DNA of 64,000 nt from Pictodentalium vernedei (lineage: Eukaryota; Mollusca; Scaphopoda; Dentaliida; Dentaliidae). Within the stretch, counting starts at the first letter, position 1. Every line of letters begins with the position of its first letter. Where the stretch lies: contig JAUFNR010000077.1 in assembly GCA_031216915.1 (NCBI GenBank), forward strand, positions 1-64,000. Direction: 5' to 3'. This document shows, piece by piece, positions 10,201 through 22,001 of this stretch. The position numbers were made by a program, and so were the translations under genes. The notes beneath the pieces are model-generated. The model saw only the letters and a list, made by a program, of their open reading frames with translations, did no database searches and was not told the origin of the DNA.

Positions 10201-10552
10201 ATTTATTTATTGGTGTTAAAGGTCACATATTTCTGCACAATGGCTAATCATGACCATGGCAGTTTTATGGGTGGAGGAAGCTGAGTACCAGAGAGAACCA
10301 CTGAGCAACGGTGAGCAACTGTCAGCTCCCCAACAAACTAACTCCATACAAGCAGGGTTAGCATTGGTTGAAGACAAGTGCACCATCAACGTGCAGTACG
10401 CCTTAGTACACAATGCCACCATGCCCCCCAGGTGAGCAATGGGGGTGCAGTGTCTTGTCCAAGGACAAAATGCTGTTGCCGCAGGTGGGATTCAAACCAA
10501 GGACCTCTCAGCTTGCAGCCTGCACCTCTACCTGCTAAGCCACCGCGCCCCC
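10201..10552 (-). mobile_element. SINE family 1, full length, tRNA-like head
   Basis: On the minus strand the head reads GGCGCGGTGGCTTAGCAGG (A-box region) and GGTTTGAATCC (B box), so it is tRNA-derived. Then come the family body (GTCCTTGGACAAGACACTGC and following) and the tail, TATGTGACCTTTAACACC plus an AATAAATAA run. A perfect 12-bp duplication, AGATGAAGAGTT, flanks it at 10189-10200 and 10553-10564. Open frames over it are not genes. Confidence 0.9.
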
Positions 10553-10661
10553 AGATGAAGAGTTCAACAGGAGATACTTAGTAGGATTTTGATAACAAGC
10601 CTTTTATTCACCCAAATAACACCGGTAAATGCTGTTCCCAAATAATATAGTTGTGGCCGAA

Positions 10662-10895
10662 TTTACCCTTTACCCAATGCAGAAAATATAAAAATTTATT
10701 ATTTTAAATGATATGTGTTCACATTTTAAAAAAAAATTCAACAAAACCATATTATGTGACCCCCTCATTGGATGAGCTCGTTCCAATGAGGGGTCACATG
10801 ATCTAGTTTTGTTGACATTTCTATGAAAAATAATTGCTTTCCACATTTTGTAAATTACGTGACCGGATGTGGCCAATTCGTTAGTAAAGGGTTAA
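10662..10895. mobile_element. M1 foldback MITE, copy f
   Basis: From TTTACCCTTTACCCAATGCAG to TTAGTAAAGGGTTAA. The flanks GTGGCCGAA and GTGTTGTTTCAAACTG match a related segment near 11255-11300 that reads CCGAATTAAGCAGTG without an insertion, so the TTAA target is visible in the empty state. Confidence 0.8.
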
Positions 10896-10929
10896 GTGTT
10901 GTTTCAAACTGTTTTGTAAATTTCTGCAG

Positions 10930-11265
10930 TCTCACCTTTATATACAAGGGCCACGCAAAGCATGAGACACTGCCCTGATAGGTAGGCATGTTAAAGGTAT
11001 TGTGGGGCAGAAAAATTTTCCAAGTCAAAAGGGTAAAAAAGGGCCATAACTCTTGGAAAAAGTATTGGACAGGGCCGGTTTCTTTGGTTTAAGCGTTCCC
11101 CCATGCGGGTCTATCAGCATACCACAGGAGATCCAAATACGATCGATGACTTTGAAATTACAAAGCAAAACGTTTGTACAGACAGACGAATAGATGGGCA
11201 GATGGAGGGCTTTACTTGATACCTCTGAATCCTCCGGAGGTCGGGGCATGATAATTGTGCCCGAA
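10930..11265 (+). repeat. Small pearl-like fragment
   Basis: Contains GGGCCATAACTCTTGGAAAA, TTCCCCCATGCGGGTCTATC and an ACAGACAGACGAATAGATGG microsatellite, and ends ATAATTGTGCC. The same order of motifs is found at 44690-45000. Non-coding; an open minus-strand frame through it is incidental. Confidence 0.5.
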
Positions 11266-11339
11266 TTAAGCAGTGTTTAAAATTGTTTTGTAAATTTTTG
11301 CTGTGTAATTGTTATATATAATTTGGTCAAGTTCCACTG

Positions 11340-12420
11340 GAGGATATTGTCCAGATAGGCTGAAGTAGTCACCCTGGACTGAGTGTGATGGAAGGCAGTC
11401 AGTCAGATGAAGGCCCAAGGAGCCAGGTTGAGGCTGAAAAGTATGGCCTTGAACTGGTCAATTCGTCCAAGAAAAGCAAACCTGAGATACTTCCGCGATG
11501 TCTGATGAATCGAACTTGAAAGTAAGCGTCTCGCAGGTCGATGCTGGAAGAGAAATCCCCCTGGTGAATGGAGCAGCAAACCGACCTGAAAGTCTCCATG
11601 TTGAACTTGGGAGCAATGGGAGAATGGTTTAGGATACTCAGATAGATGACCGGTTGGAGTCAGCCGTCCCTCTTCAGCATCAAGAACAGGCAGGTATAAA
11701 ATCCCACTGCAAGAATGTTCTTGATGACCTCAATCATCCCCTTTGACAGGAGAATGTCTATCTCTCTGATCAAAAATTCCCGACGTGAAACGTCAAAAGG
11801 AACTTTTAGTAGAAGAGGGATACTTGACAGAGTTGGGTGCCTCAGAAAAGATATCCGCAGACTGAACCAAACATCTAACTCCCAAGGATCGGATGTGATC
11901 ATGACCCAATGGTTTGCAAACTTGGACATCCCTCCTCCAACCTTCGATGAATCGAGGTGAGGACCTTCATTTTGAGCCCCGGCGAGGCCCGTGAGAGGAG
12001 AAACTACCTCCTCTGCTAGATGAAGGATCCCGAGACCTTCCTCCGGACTGATGACGCTTACCCTTACCACATGAGTAAGAGGAAGCGATGGCAGGAGGAT
12101 CAGCCCTACACTTCACAGAGGAAGCAGAAGGGAGTTTGTTAGGCTTGGAATGGCCCCGGCCTCCAACAGAAGGCGGATTAAGCCCATGTCGGGCATACCA
12201 GCCGATGCCTCCCCGACATGGGCTGTGTGTCGGAAGATGTACAGGCATGCATGTAAGAAGCATGAGCATCATAGAGATCACACGCAAAGGAGCCTGTACA
12301 TCGTCAAACTTATCTGGCGGCAGGTAAGCAGCGAAGGCAGAGATGATGTGATCCAAGAGAGAAAGCATGCCTAGCATCTCTCTGGATAAGTCCAACATGG
12401 ACTCCAAAGTCGCCATAGAA
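11340..12420 (-). mobile_element. Divergent DIRS-type retrotransposon fossil (second lineage), gag tail and RT start
   Basis: Minus-strand frames resemble the end of gag and the start of reverse transcriptase of copies A-F, but only distantly. Examples are a Ser/Arg/Gly-rich gag tail (12000-12416), DSSKVGGGMSKFANHWV, a TSxPWELD-type segment, ATSIDLKDAYFHV-like SSIDLRDAYFQV near 11550, and a LNLAPWAF and SAYLDNIL region near 11350-11430. It is a broken fossil with several breaks and clearly older than the other copies. Copy A begins exactly at its upper border, so A inserted into it. Its remaining parts are not found nearby. Confidence 0.7.
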
Positions 12421-13403
12421 GTTAAAAAATTTATAGTAATTTATATATTTTTTATACTTACCAATGACCCAGATATAGCTGGTGCTAATTCTCAAAATCT
12501 AGGGCCAAACACAAATTTTGCCCCCCAATCCCCAAAATTTGCATCTAAAACCGAAAATATCATGTCCTAAATGGTTCTCCATACTTTTCCTCCACTGCGC
12601 ATGCGCAGTGTCAAGGAGGTCTCAAAATTGGCGCCAGTTATCATTCTTACAAGCAGTGCCTGGTCAGCGCTATGTAATCAGCAGGGAGGTACGAGTTCCC
12701 AACTCCTGGGAGGGCCATCCCCGTCTGGGTCATTGGTAAGTATAAAAAATATATAAATTACTATAAATTTTTTAACATTTTTATACTGTACCAATGACCC
12801 AGACATAGCTGAATAGAAAAAAGGCTGGAGGGCCTAGGACATAGAGGAAAATCCAATAAGCTCAACTATATATAATAGAGTTATCCCCTCGAGGAGAAAA
12901 GGAGGATTAGGCTTTACATGTATCTTTCTTATTTAATGATAAATTAGAAAGACACAACACCCTTCATAATTGAGCATAATAACATCCATGTTCTCTATTA
13001 ACATCCAGTATAACCCTTTATACTAATTATTTTTAAAGTAAGCCAATAAATAAAGTAAGTCCAGAGAATTGAGACTCTTTATACTCATTAAAAGTGTCTG
13101 AGGATTGTATATTAACGCCCGTTTGACACGTGACATATACAGATGCTTCACACCGGGCTACACTTTAAAAATATGACATGAATGAATTTAAACATTAGCT
13201 TAACACTTTAAAACCATCCCGGTTCCGACTCAGAATTACTGACTCCAGAGGAGGTATCCCCTTGCTTTTCACTTTTAAGCAGGTGACCAAAGGGAACACC
13301 CTCCCCCCCCCCCCTTCCCCTTGCCCTGGGTCAAATAGGCCAGAGCGAAGAGGGCAGCAGGACTGAGTCACTGCCGGAACAGAAAGCCTGCATAACTATA
13401 GTT
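12421..13403 (-). mobile_element. DIRS fossil copy A (3' end piece)
   Basis: Starts with the family terminus GTTAAAAAATTTATAG. It contains the inverted terminal repeat with ACTGCGCATGCGCAGT (12594-12609), the internal complementary region (12723-12811), and 3' untranslated sequence with a C tract (13303-13314), and it stops matching the family near 13403. Only the 3' end of the element is present, so it is not functional. Sequence is closest to copy C in the compared parts. Confidence 0.85.
12723..12811 (-). other. DIRS internal complementary region, copy A
   Basis: GTCTGGGTCATTGGTAAGTA onward to TTTTTTAAC is the complement of the element's left end. The adjoining ATTTTTATACTGTACC to CATAGCTG is the complement of its right end. 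The two meet without a gap. Confidence 0.85.
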
Positions 13404-13536
13404 GCAACTAGACTGCGTTCTCCTTCCCATGGGCGCGAGAGGAAAACATCACATGCCCAAATTACACAATAGACGGATGCCCATAAGGTGAAAGCCCACC
13501 CAGCCCACAGGGTCTTTCAATAGAACACCCAAATAA
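13404..13536. other. Unassigned spacer after copy A
   Basis: Sequence from AGACTGCGTTCTCC onward no longer matches the DIRS copies. It is not repeated elsewhere in the window that I can see. Confidence 0.5.
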
Positions 13537-13550
13537 AGTGGAGCATGAAT

Positions 13551-13948
13551 TTATTTATTTATTGGTGTTTAAGGTCACATACTTATGCACAATGGCAAAT
13601 CATGACCGTGACAATTTTATGGGTGGAGGAAGCCGGAGTACCCGGAGAGAAACACCGAGCAACGACGAGCAGCTGCCAGCTCCCCAATATGGTAACTCCA
13701 CACTGCAGCACAGGCAGGGTTAGATTAGTTGAAGTCATGTGCACCATCGAGGTGCAGTACACCTTAGTACATGGCATCATCGAGCGACCTTGTGGGCAAT
13801 CGGGGTAAAGTGCCTCGTCCAAGGACACAATGCAGGAGACCGAATCAATTGTTCAGACGCTCGTCCATCCGAGGACTAACCGGGCTTGACGTTGCTTAAC
13901 TTCGGTCATCAGACGAGAACAAGTTACCGCAATGCCACCGCGCCCCCA
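13551..13948 (-). mobile_element. SINE family 1, full length, 5S-rRNA-like head
   Basis: Body and tail match the copy at 10201-10552, but the minus-strand head (about 13845-13945) is 5S-like. It reads GATGACCGAAGTTAAGCAAC, then CCCGGTTAGTCCTCGGATGG and ACGAGCGTCT, which parallel the 5S rRNA internal promoter (GTTAAGCAACG...GGTTAGTACTTGGATGGGAG). The perfect 14-bp duplication AGTGGAGCATGAAT flanks it at 13537-13550 and 13949-13962. The head swap relative to the tRNA-headed copy is discussed in the findings. Confidence 0.85.
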
Positions 13949-13962
13949 GTGGAGCATGAATA

Positions 13963-14782
13963 ATGGGAAACTTCAGCATGCTAAGACAACAAAATGACAC
14001 GCAAAGTATCGTCCTAGGCATATCTAGCGAGAGCAATGTAGATGGGAAAGTGAACCCAAGGACACCTTACCAGAGTAAGGTGGCAGGAAACAAAGGCCAG
14101 ACGGGAACAGAAAAGTACCCCAACAGCCAAAAGGGAACTGGCAGAAATTAATTCTAGCTTGAACAGAGGGGAGAAAAGCTGCCACAACCACCTCCAGCTG
14201 ACACCTAACTCAGTTAAAAACATAACCTAAAGGTTTAGCATTGATAAACAAAAGAGTGGAATGGAATGGAATGGTACGCAAAAATCACGTGCGAAATTGG
14301 TATAGAGATTTATAACAAAAAATACAGTGAATAATCGAGAGAATATATAAAAACACAGCCCTGTATATCTGGATAGTGAAGAAACAGCTATGAATCCACA
14401 TATCAGAACAGGAAACATCGTTAACATCGAGTCAAAAGGTATCACTGTTAAAGAGCAAGACGATCCACCATCCTTCTAAGATGGCAGAAAAAAATAGAAT
14501 GACATGTTGGTTATATGTCTGCGCACTGGTTCCGGAAGCTGTGGATTGGTGCATGGAGAAGTTTGTCCCCTACTGGGTGTGCGCCGGTCGCACTCGACCG
14601 AGTTTGGGCTTATTTTTTCTCGGTGCTTTTGCACCACTTTTCTTTACCAAATCTCTTGGGAAATCAGAAAATAGAGAGTATTTTTCCAAGTTTCCACTGA
14701 ACTGCAAGCCTGTTGTAAACAATTGTTAAGTAGGTTGATAAGAAATGGAATTCCAGAATATTTCCCTGCAAGTTTTTGGAAA
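13963..14782. other. Intergenic stretch, nothing recognised
   Basis: About 820 bases without a recognisable element end or domain. A plus-strand open frame at 14481-14729 has no interpretable motif or splice context. It could include untranslated remains of the older DIRS lineage, but no match supports that. Confidence 0.45.
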
Positions 14783-17700
14783 GTTGAAAAATTTATAGTA
14801 ATTTATATATTTTTTATACTTACCAATGACCCAGACATAGCTAAAAATATAGGGCCAAACACAAATTTTGCCCCCCAATCCCCAAAATTTGCATCTAAAA
14901 CCAAAGAAAACATGTCCTGAAAGGCCCTCCACACTTCGCCCCTACTGCGCATGCACAGTGTCAAGGACGTTCCGGAATTGGCGCCATTAATCATTCTAAT
15001 AACCAGTGCCTGGTAAGCGCTATGTACTCAGCGGGGAGGCAAGAGTTCCCAACTCCTGGGAGGGCCATCCCCGTCTGGGTCATTGGTAAGTATAAAAAAT
15101 ATATAAATTACTATAAATTTTTTAACATTTTTATACTGTACCAATGACCCAGACATAGCTGAATAGTAAAAAGGCTGGAGGGCCAAGGACATAGAGCAAA
15201 ATGGAATACGCTCAATAAAATAAAATAGAGTCATCCCCTGTAGGGAAAAAGAAGTAATAGGCCTTACATGTATCTTTCTTATTTATGATAAATTAGAAAG
15301 ATACAACACCTTCCAAAATTGAGCTTCATATATCCATGTATATCCAAAATAATCCTTATACTAATAATTTTTAAAGTAAGCCAATAAATAAAGTAAGTCT
15401 AAAGAATAGAGACTCTTATACTCCTAAAAGTGTCTGAGGATTGCATAATCATGTCCGTTGACATATGCAATATTCAAAAGCTATACTTTAAAAACTAAGA
15501 CTTGAATGAATTTTAAAAACCTAAACTTCTCACTAAACAACCATCCCAATAACAGCTCAGAATTACTAACTCCGGAGGAGGTATCCCCTTGTTTTCATAG
15601 TAAAACAGGTGACCCAAGGGAACACCCTCCCCCCCCCCCCCCTTTTTCTTGCCCTGGGTCAAATAGCCCAGAGCGAAGAGGGCAGCAGAACGGAGACACT
15701 GCCGAAACAGACAGCCTACCTAGCTATAGTAGCAACTGTTAAGTGAATGACATTCTGAGCAGTAGATAAAAGACCTAACAATAGAGGCCTCCAGAAATGG
15801 ACTCGATATTTCTGAGATAAAATTCATGAATGTGGATGGCTGAGCGCAATGAGCGGCCTTCAAAAATCTATAATAGCGACACTATTAATGTAAGCCCAAG
15901 AAGTAGAAGAACTCTTACTTCATGAGCCGAAATCTTAAGCACAACTGCTAAGTCAATGATATACCATAAGCAGTACCGATAGTTAATAGAATCCATTAAC
16001 AATAAAATGGAGCGTAACGTCCTTCTACTAGGCATCAAAGACAGAAGAAGCTTACGCCCATAGTAATAAACAGATATCTGTTTATAAATACATAAACTGT
16101 ACCCGGCAAGAGTAAAGGCCTATGCCCATATGAAGACGGAAGGACCTTAAAATAATAGGTTCCGGATAATAGGAGCCTAACTCTTATGCAAAAATCCAAA
16201 CTAAATAGTAACGGAAGTAGTGATTCCGAAACTACGAAAGTGAAAATCATCCATCGATAGTGCATGAAACTCACTGACTCTACAGTAAAAGAGAAACCAA
16301 CAGAATTACTGTCTAAAAGGTCAGAATTTGAAAACTACTGTTTCCAGAGGCTCAAATGATTACTTAGCTAAATAAGAACTGAAGTTAAAATCCATATAGG
16401 AATTTAATCTAAAGATTCTAAGTCTATTTATCAAAAAGTTACTAACTGACTTAGATAAAGAGACAAAAGACTCAATTGTAAACTATCGTAGAGTGCATAG
16501 GTATGAGGTAACATAAACCTATAACCTAAATAATAACAGGCTGCAGTAGATCTTGTGAAACAAGTATACTAAAAAATTGCAATGACTAGTATGGAGGGAT
16601 CAACAATATGAACATAATGATCCCTACACCACGACGGAAGAGCCTCCACTTTAGCCGCATAGAATAGCGAAGAAGAGGATCTCCTATAGTAAGAAATCGC
16701 GTCCAAAGCTCGTCCAGTACAGTGCTTACAATGCAATACGGACCACACAACGGAATACATGAAGGTTGCGACCTTGCGGGTTGTGATAAAGATGACACGA
16801 TTTACCCAGTGAAAAAAGATCCTCACATAGAGGAAGATTTCATGTTAAGACCCACAGTAGACAAGAGGGTAAATTACCCATGATCTCTGTGAAGATAGAG
16901 ATGCTATCAACAGAAATGTATTGTGGTTGTTTATCTTAGCAATACCTGCTGAAACAACAGCGCCGGAGGATACACGTATCCTATCATTCCATCCTATAGA
17001 TCAATAGAGCGTTAACCACATTAGCTCAGAGATCTGGACAAGCCAACACATACGTCTGCAATTGATTAGCAAGCTGTGTCGTAAATAAATCATCATTGGG
17101 CGCTCCCATAGATAGCAAATCTGATTGAATACTTGTTTGTTGAGAGTCCATTCTGACAGCAACAAGCGACCCGTAAGAGAACGGGAGTCCGGTAAAACAA
17201 TCAGACGACCCGGAATATGACGGACCAAAACAGAACTTGGTGTACTATAACCAACAGACGGATTCTTTCCATTAAATTGAATAACGGAAACGAAAGAGTG
17301 CCTCCCTGGTTCCGGAGATACGCCACTACTGTCGAATTAAAGGACAGGACTTGGGCATGCGTTTCTGAATAATGTTCATGCAATGACATAAAGCAAGCCT
17401 AAAAAACATTATTCCGCGGAAGAAAACCGATTGCTAAGAGACTGCGGAACCCGAAGACCCTGGCACTTCGAATCCGTAGGGATCAGTATTATATCCCAAT
17501 CTGTTTGACTGGCAACCGTCAAAACAGCCACACTCGGGTCCGGCAACTGCGGTGGCACTCTCTGAGTCAACCACCGAATGTTTGCCCCAGTCTGAATCTC
17601 TTGTAACACTAGATAGACAAGAGAACGTGTAAATCGAGCAATTCATGGATTGCCGAAAAGTTGCCGTCGAAGGGAAGCTCCTCCGAGAACGAAGCGACTC

Positions 17701-20700
17701 TGAGAGAGTTCTTAACCTTACTATCCACGCATGTGGATGTAGCTAGGGCTGCGTCACGTCTAACCAACTCCAATCAGCCACTGAAGGGCGGAGTTATACG
17801 TGAACAAACTACTGCCCTCAAAAGAAATTACATTGAGAATAATATCCCGTAAATCTTTTCTTGAAGACGTAATGATAACGCCTCAGTAAGGCGGATTACG
17901 TATGATAAAGCGTCTAAGTTAAGTCTACTATACATCATGTCGTTTTCAACATTGAAATTGGAAAAGACATAAATGGTGAAAAAGAATATATGCAATCTTT
18001 AACCACACCGTCTAGACGCATATGAACTCTCGGTATGCCCTGCTCTGCCAAAATAAACTATTCGTATAAATGATAAAATGGCAGAAATGAGCAACGCGGA
18101 CAAGAAACTAAACTATCATGCTTGGTAGCAGGCTTGTATATATATATATATAGAGTTGAAAAATAAAACACATGTTGTAATGACAATATTGGACTGCGTC
18201 GGTAAGTCAGGGACAATGTCCCTGAACCGATCGAAAAATCCGAGTCCAATGACGCTATAAGTCTCTTATCCAAGATCGCAGCAATGAAGTCCGAAATAAC
18301 AATCACTGGAAGATAATGCCAGAAGATATGAAAGGCAGCTTCCGATACTACTAAAGGGAAAACTTGAAATCTTTCGAATCCCTTTCGCCATCCTGTCGGA
18401 CCCTATAAAGCGTTCGGTCGTCCGTACCTGATGTAACCGCGGACCGCACCGACCCAGCGCCGTCGGATAATTCCTGATTCGACCGAGAAACTGTCAATTG
18501 CTGGGATGCTGCGAAACAACTGTGCTAACTCGGATAGCATGTCCGTCACTGAGGCCTGAGGAGAAGCGGTCTTACGATGCATTGCCGCTGGAAGCTCCGT
18601 GATCGTTACCCCGTGCATACTACCAATATGCGAGCGAACGGAGTGTATAGGCCTCGTGTCCCTTAGCTACCGGATGGCGCGACCTATTCGCCGTGGAATC
18701 ACTGAATGACGAAACTGATCGGATACTCGAGGTCACGTAGCCAATGTGCGGTCGTGTGCCCTGCTGTGAGGATGAGGAAGCATTAAGGACAGTCTCTCGG
18801 ACTGTCAATATAACGGAGCGTCCCGACCGACGGACATATGCTCCGAATGTAAAATATCTGAACCACAACATGCGGTCCCCTATGTTGTTGGACGAGAGAG
18901 GGACCTCTCTCGCTCACAGCCCGGATGGACCTGGACAAGCCAGGAACCGGACTAACAGGCTTCCTCCGATCTGTCCTCAATCTGCCGTCACTGGGTGAGT
19001 ACTAAAGTAATTAAAGTGCTCGCATCACCCAAATCTCCTTCCTAGACCGCAACGGACGAACCTGGCAGCCGAACCATTCGATGAATGTACGCTACACCGG
19101 GTGAGCTAGCGAATGTCACTCCGTAGGCGATAGACATATTCCATGAGCACTTATTGCCGCTAGCTCTTCATTAACTATGACGACAGAGGCACACTTTGAA
19201 AGACATCTCCATAACTCTGCGAACAAGAAACCAGAAATGCTTGGTTATAGCAAGCATAAAATAATAATATATATAGCGTCGTTCAATAATTCGAAAGTTT
19301 GTGTGACATTATTGGACTATGTCGGAACTGAGGGACGATGTCCCTGAACCGAACCAAAAATTTCTAAGTCCACCGACGCTATCAGTTTCTTATCCGGCAT
19401 CGCAGCATTCTGGTCCGACGAAAGAAGCTGTAGAAGACCAAGTCAGATGACATACACAACAGCCTATGTTGTTCCGAAAGGGAAAGCTCGAAATCCTCCA
19501 AATCCCTTTCGGTATCCCGTCGGACCGGATGAAACTTTCGGACGTCCGTACCCGCTTCCGCGGAGCGTCCCGACCCAGCATCGTCGGATAAAATATATGC
19601 GACAGATTCAGTTGATGCTGGGATGCTGCGATAAACTGTGCTATTAAGGAAAGCACGTCCGTTCCCGAGGCCTGTGCAGTAGCGGTCTTACGATGCATTG
19701 CCGCCGGAAGCTCCGTGTACGTTGACTCCCACACACTTCCTATGCGAACGTCCGGAGTCTGCAGGCCTCGTGTCCCTGGCTACCGGATGGTGTGACCTGG
19801 TCGCCGAAGAATCCTTGATCGGCGAAGCTGGTAATATATCGGCGGTCACGCAGCCAAGGTGCGGTCGTGTGCGCTGATGAGAAGAGGAAGCCTTAGCAGT
19901 CTCCGCGGACTGCCTATACAACGGAGTGTCCCGAGCGACGGACGTATGCTCCGCTTGCGACACATTTTGTACCACAACATCTGGGGCCAGAAGTTGTTGA
20001 ACGAGAGAGGGGCCTCTCTCGCTTGCCGTCCGGATGGACCGGAACGAGCTATGAACCGGACTAAAAGGCTTCCTCCGTTCTCCCTCCGATCCGCCATCAC
20101 TGGGTGTGCATTAGGTTAATTTATAGTGCTCGCATCACCCCAAAATTCCTTCTAGACCGCAACGGACGAACCCGGCTGCCGAACCATTCGGTGAATGGAC
20201 GCTACACCGGGCGAGCTAGCAGACGTCAAAGGCCGTCGAACCTACTAGGGTCCTCTTAGGCAATTGGCGTATTTACATGAGCACTTTTCCGCTAGCCCTT
20301 CATTAATTGTGACGACGGAGGCACACTGTTGGAAGACATCACAGATACATCACCCTAATCTTGATCGTCTGAAATAGAAATTGATAAAGTAGAGTGACCC
20401 TGCGGGGAAAGGACCGGAGTGTCCAAATCCCCAATAACATACCGTGACATACGCTTCCCATATTGTCATAGAAATCATACGATACAGAACAGGAGTTAAT
20501 GCGAGTACACTGACCACATATAGAATGATTATAAAGTCAGAGGAAGACTTCCTCTTAATACAATTGATCAATATCCTTTCAATGTGAAAAGAAAACAAGT
20601 CCTGGTACTTGCACTAACCCCTGGCAATCAAAATACATAATAATAATATGATCCATTAATATAGAAAAAATAACTGAAATCAAAATATTTTGAAAAAATA

Positions 20701-21676
20701 TTTTTTCAGAACAGCCCAAGTTTCTGAAAAGTAACGTTGAGCCCCAATGGATCCCAAGCCTAAGTGTGGACAAAAATTTTAAAAATATTTTAAACAATTT
20801 ATTCAACACTTACGAACAATAATAATGTATCTAGTTATGATTAAAATAACATCAAGATATTATTTTCCAGAAATCCCCCCCCTCACACAGAGGGCTGTTG
20901 TAAATGTAAACAATGAGTGTAAAAACACTAAAATAAGACTCCAGGCACCCAGGCCCGAAATCAGTTACCAAAAATACACTATCTGATGCAAAACAGAGAC
21001 TTCCAGGGAAGAAACTGCAGAACATCAGATGGTAGATGCAGAACACAACGCCTAACCACCCGTAGGTGAAGACGTAAACATGGGGAAAAGAACAGAATTC
21101 ATTCTGTTATTCAGCTAAAACTCCCAAGAAAATTTAGTAATAATAATTACCAAAACTATGCCAAAAGCATGGGAGAATAGCAAGGGGGGACTTAAAGGAC
21201 AGGGAGAGAGGAAAACACTTAAAAAACAGTGTAACTAAATAATCAGAATGACAACAAAATGGCTGCTGCCTCAAAAATAGGTAACTTAACATAATTTCAT
21301 TAAAAAATTTTAAGTTACAGCCCTGCTAATATTCTGTCACACATTTTTTTCCTCTCCTCCTTCTCTATCCTCCTTAGAATCACCATTTCACTAATATTTA
21401 TGTGTCTGGCATCATTTAAACTGAGATTTATAAGCACAAAGATCAGTCAGATGTTAACTGATGAAGGGCCAAACTTAGAATGATTAATGGCGCCAATTTC
21501 GGAACGTCCTTGACACTGCGCATGCGCAGTGGGGGCGAAGTGTGGAGGGCCTTTCAGGACATGTTTTCTTTGGTTTTAGATGCAAATTTTGGGGATTGGG
21601 GGGCAAAATTTGTGTTTGGCCCTATATTTTAAGAGTTAGCACCAGCTATGTCTGGGTCATTGGTAAGTATAAAAAT
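14783..21676 (-). mobile_element. DIRS fossil copy B, full span, heavily broken
   Basis: Left terminus GTTGAAAAATTTATAG, inverted terminal repeats (about 14815-15000 and 21485-21660), and internal complementary region 15073-15161. The parts read on the minus strand in order: gag-derived sequence (about 18050-20600, present as two tandem blocks), an RT/RNase H/methyltransferase-like stretch (about 16900-18000), and tyrosine recombinase (about 15740-16850). No long frame survives anywhere; breaks are many. It is very close to copy D along its whole length, so the pair descends from an already decayed parent. Confidence 0.9.
15073..15161 (-). other. DIRS internal complementary region, copy B
   Basis: Same 89-base layout as in copies A, C, D, E and F: complement of the left end joined directly to complement of the right end. 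Confidence 0.85.
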
Positions 21677-21724
21677 ATAAAAATTCAACATTTTGATCAA
21701 AGACATTAATATTCAGTGTTTATC

Positions 21725-21860
21725 AGTTAACTGGAGGAGAGCTACATATATTTTGGTTGTAAAAGATTTGGTCAGTATGGATTTGTCTTGTAACAATTTA
21801 TTGTAGAGTGCTTATAGGCAGTCTCCAGCAAATTGTGACATGACAAATCCACAGCAATAA
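21725..21860. repeat. M2 MITE remnant
   Basis: CAGTTAACTGGAGGAGAGCT at the left, and an internal GTCTTGTAACAATTTATTGTAGAGTG with a degraded partner, resemble the M2 element at 9203-9473. The right end is not recognisable. Confidence 0.5.
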
Positions 21861-22001
21861 TAAAAAATATTTACTTCCGAGAGAATATGAAGAACATTCA
21901 TGGAATATAATTCCTTTCATCATACTTACTTCAAAAAAATAATACAATTTGAATGGCAATTTTTGTGGGATCATGGTGGCTCAGTGGTTATGGTAGTGCA
22001 G

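Noticed and set aside
10480-10552. tRNA gene on the minus strand
   Set aside because: A- and B-box-like motifs are present, but the sequence is a SINE head leading straight into the SINE body, with no proper tRNA 3' half.
13845-13945. 5S rRNA gene on the minus strand
   Set aside because: Only part of a 5S sequence with many differences, fused to a SINE body and bounded by the SINE's target duplication; it is a SINE head.
14481-14729. Small plus-strand gene
   Set aside because: 82-codon frame with no domain, no splice or promoter context and no second copy; most likely chance.
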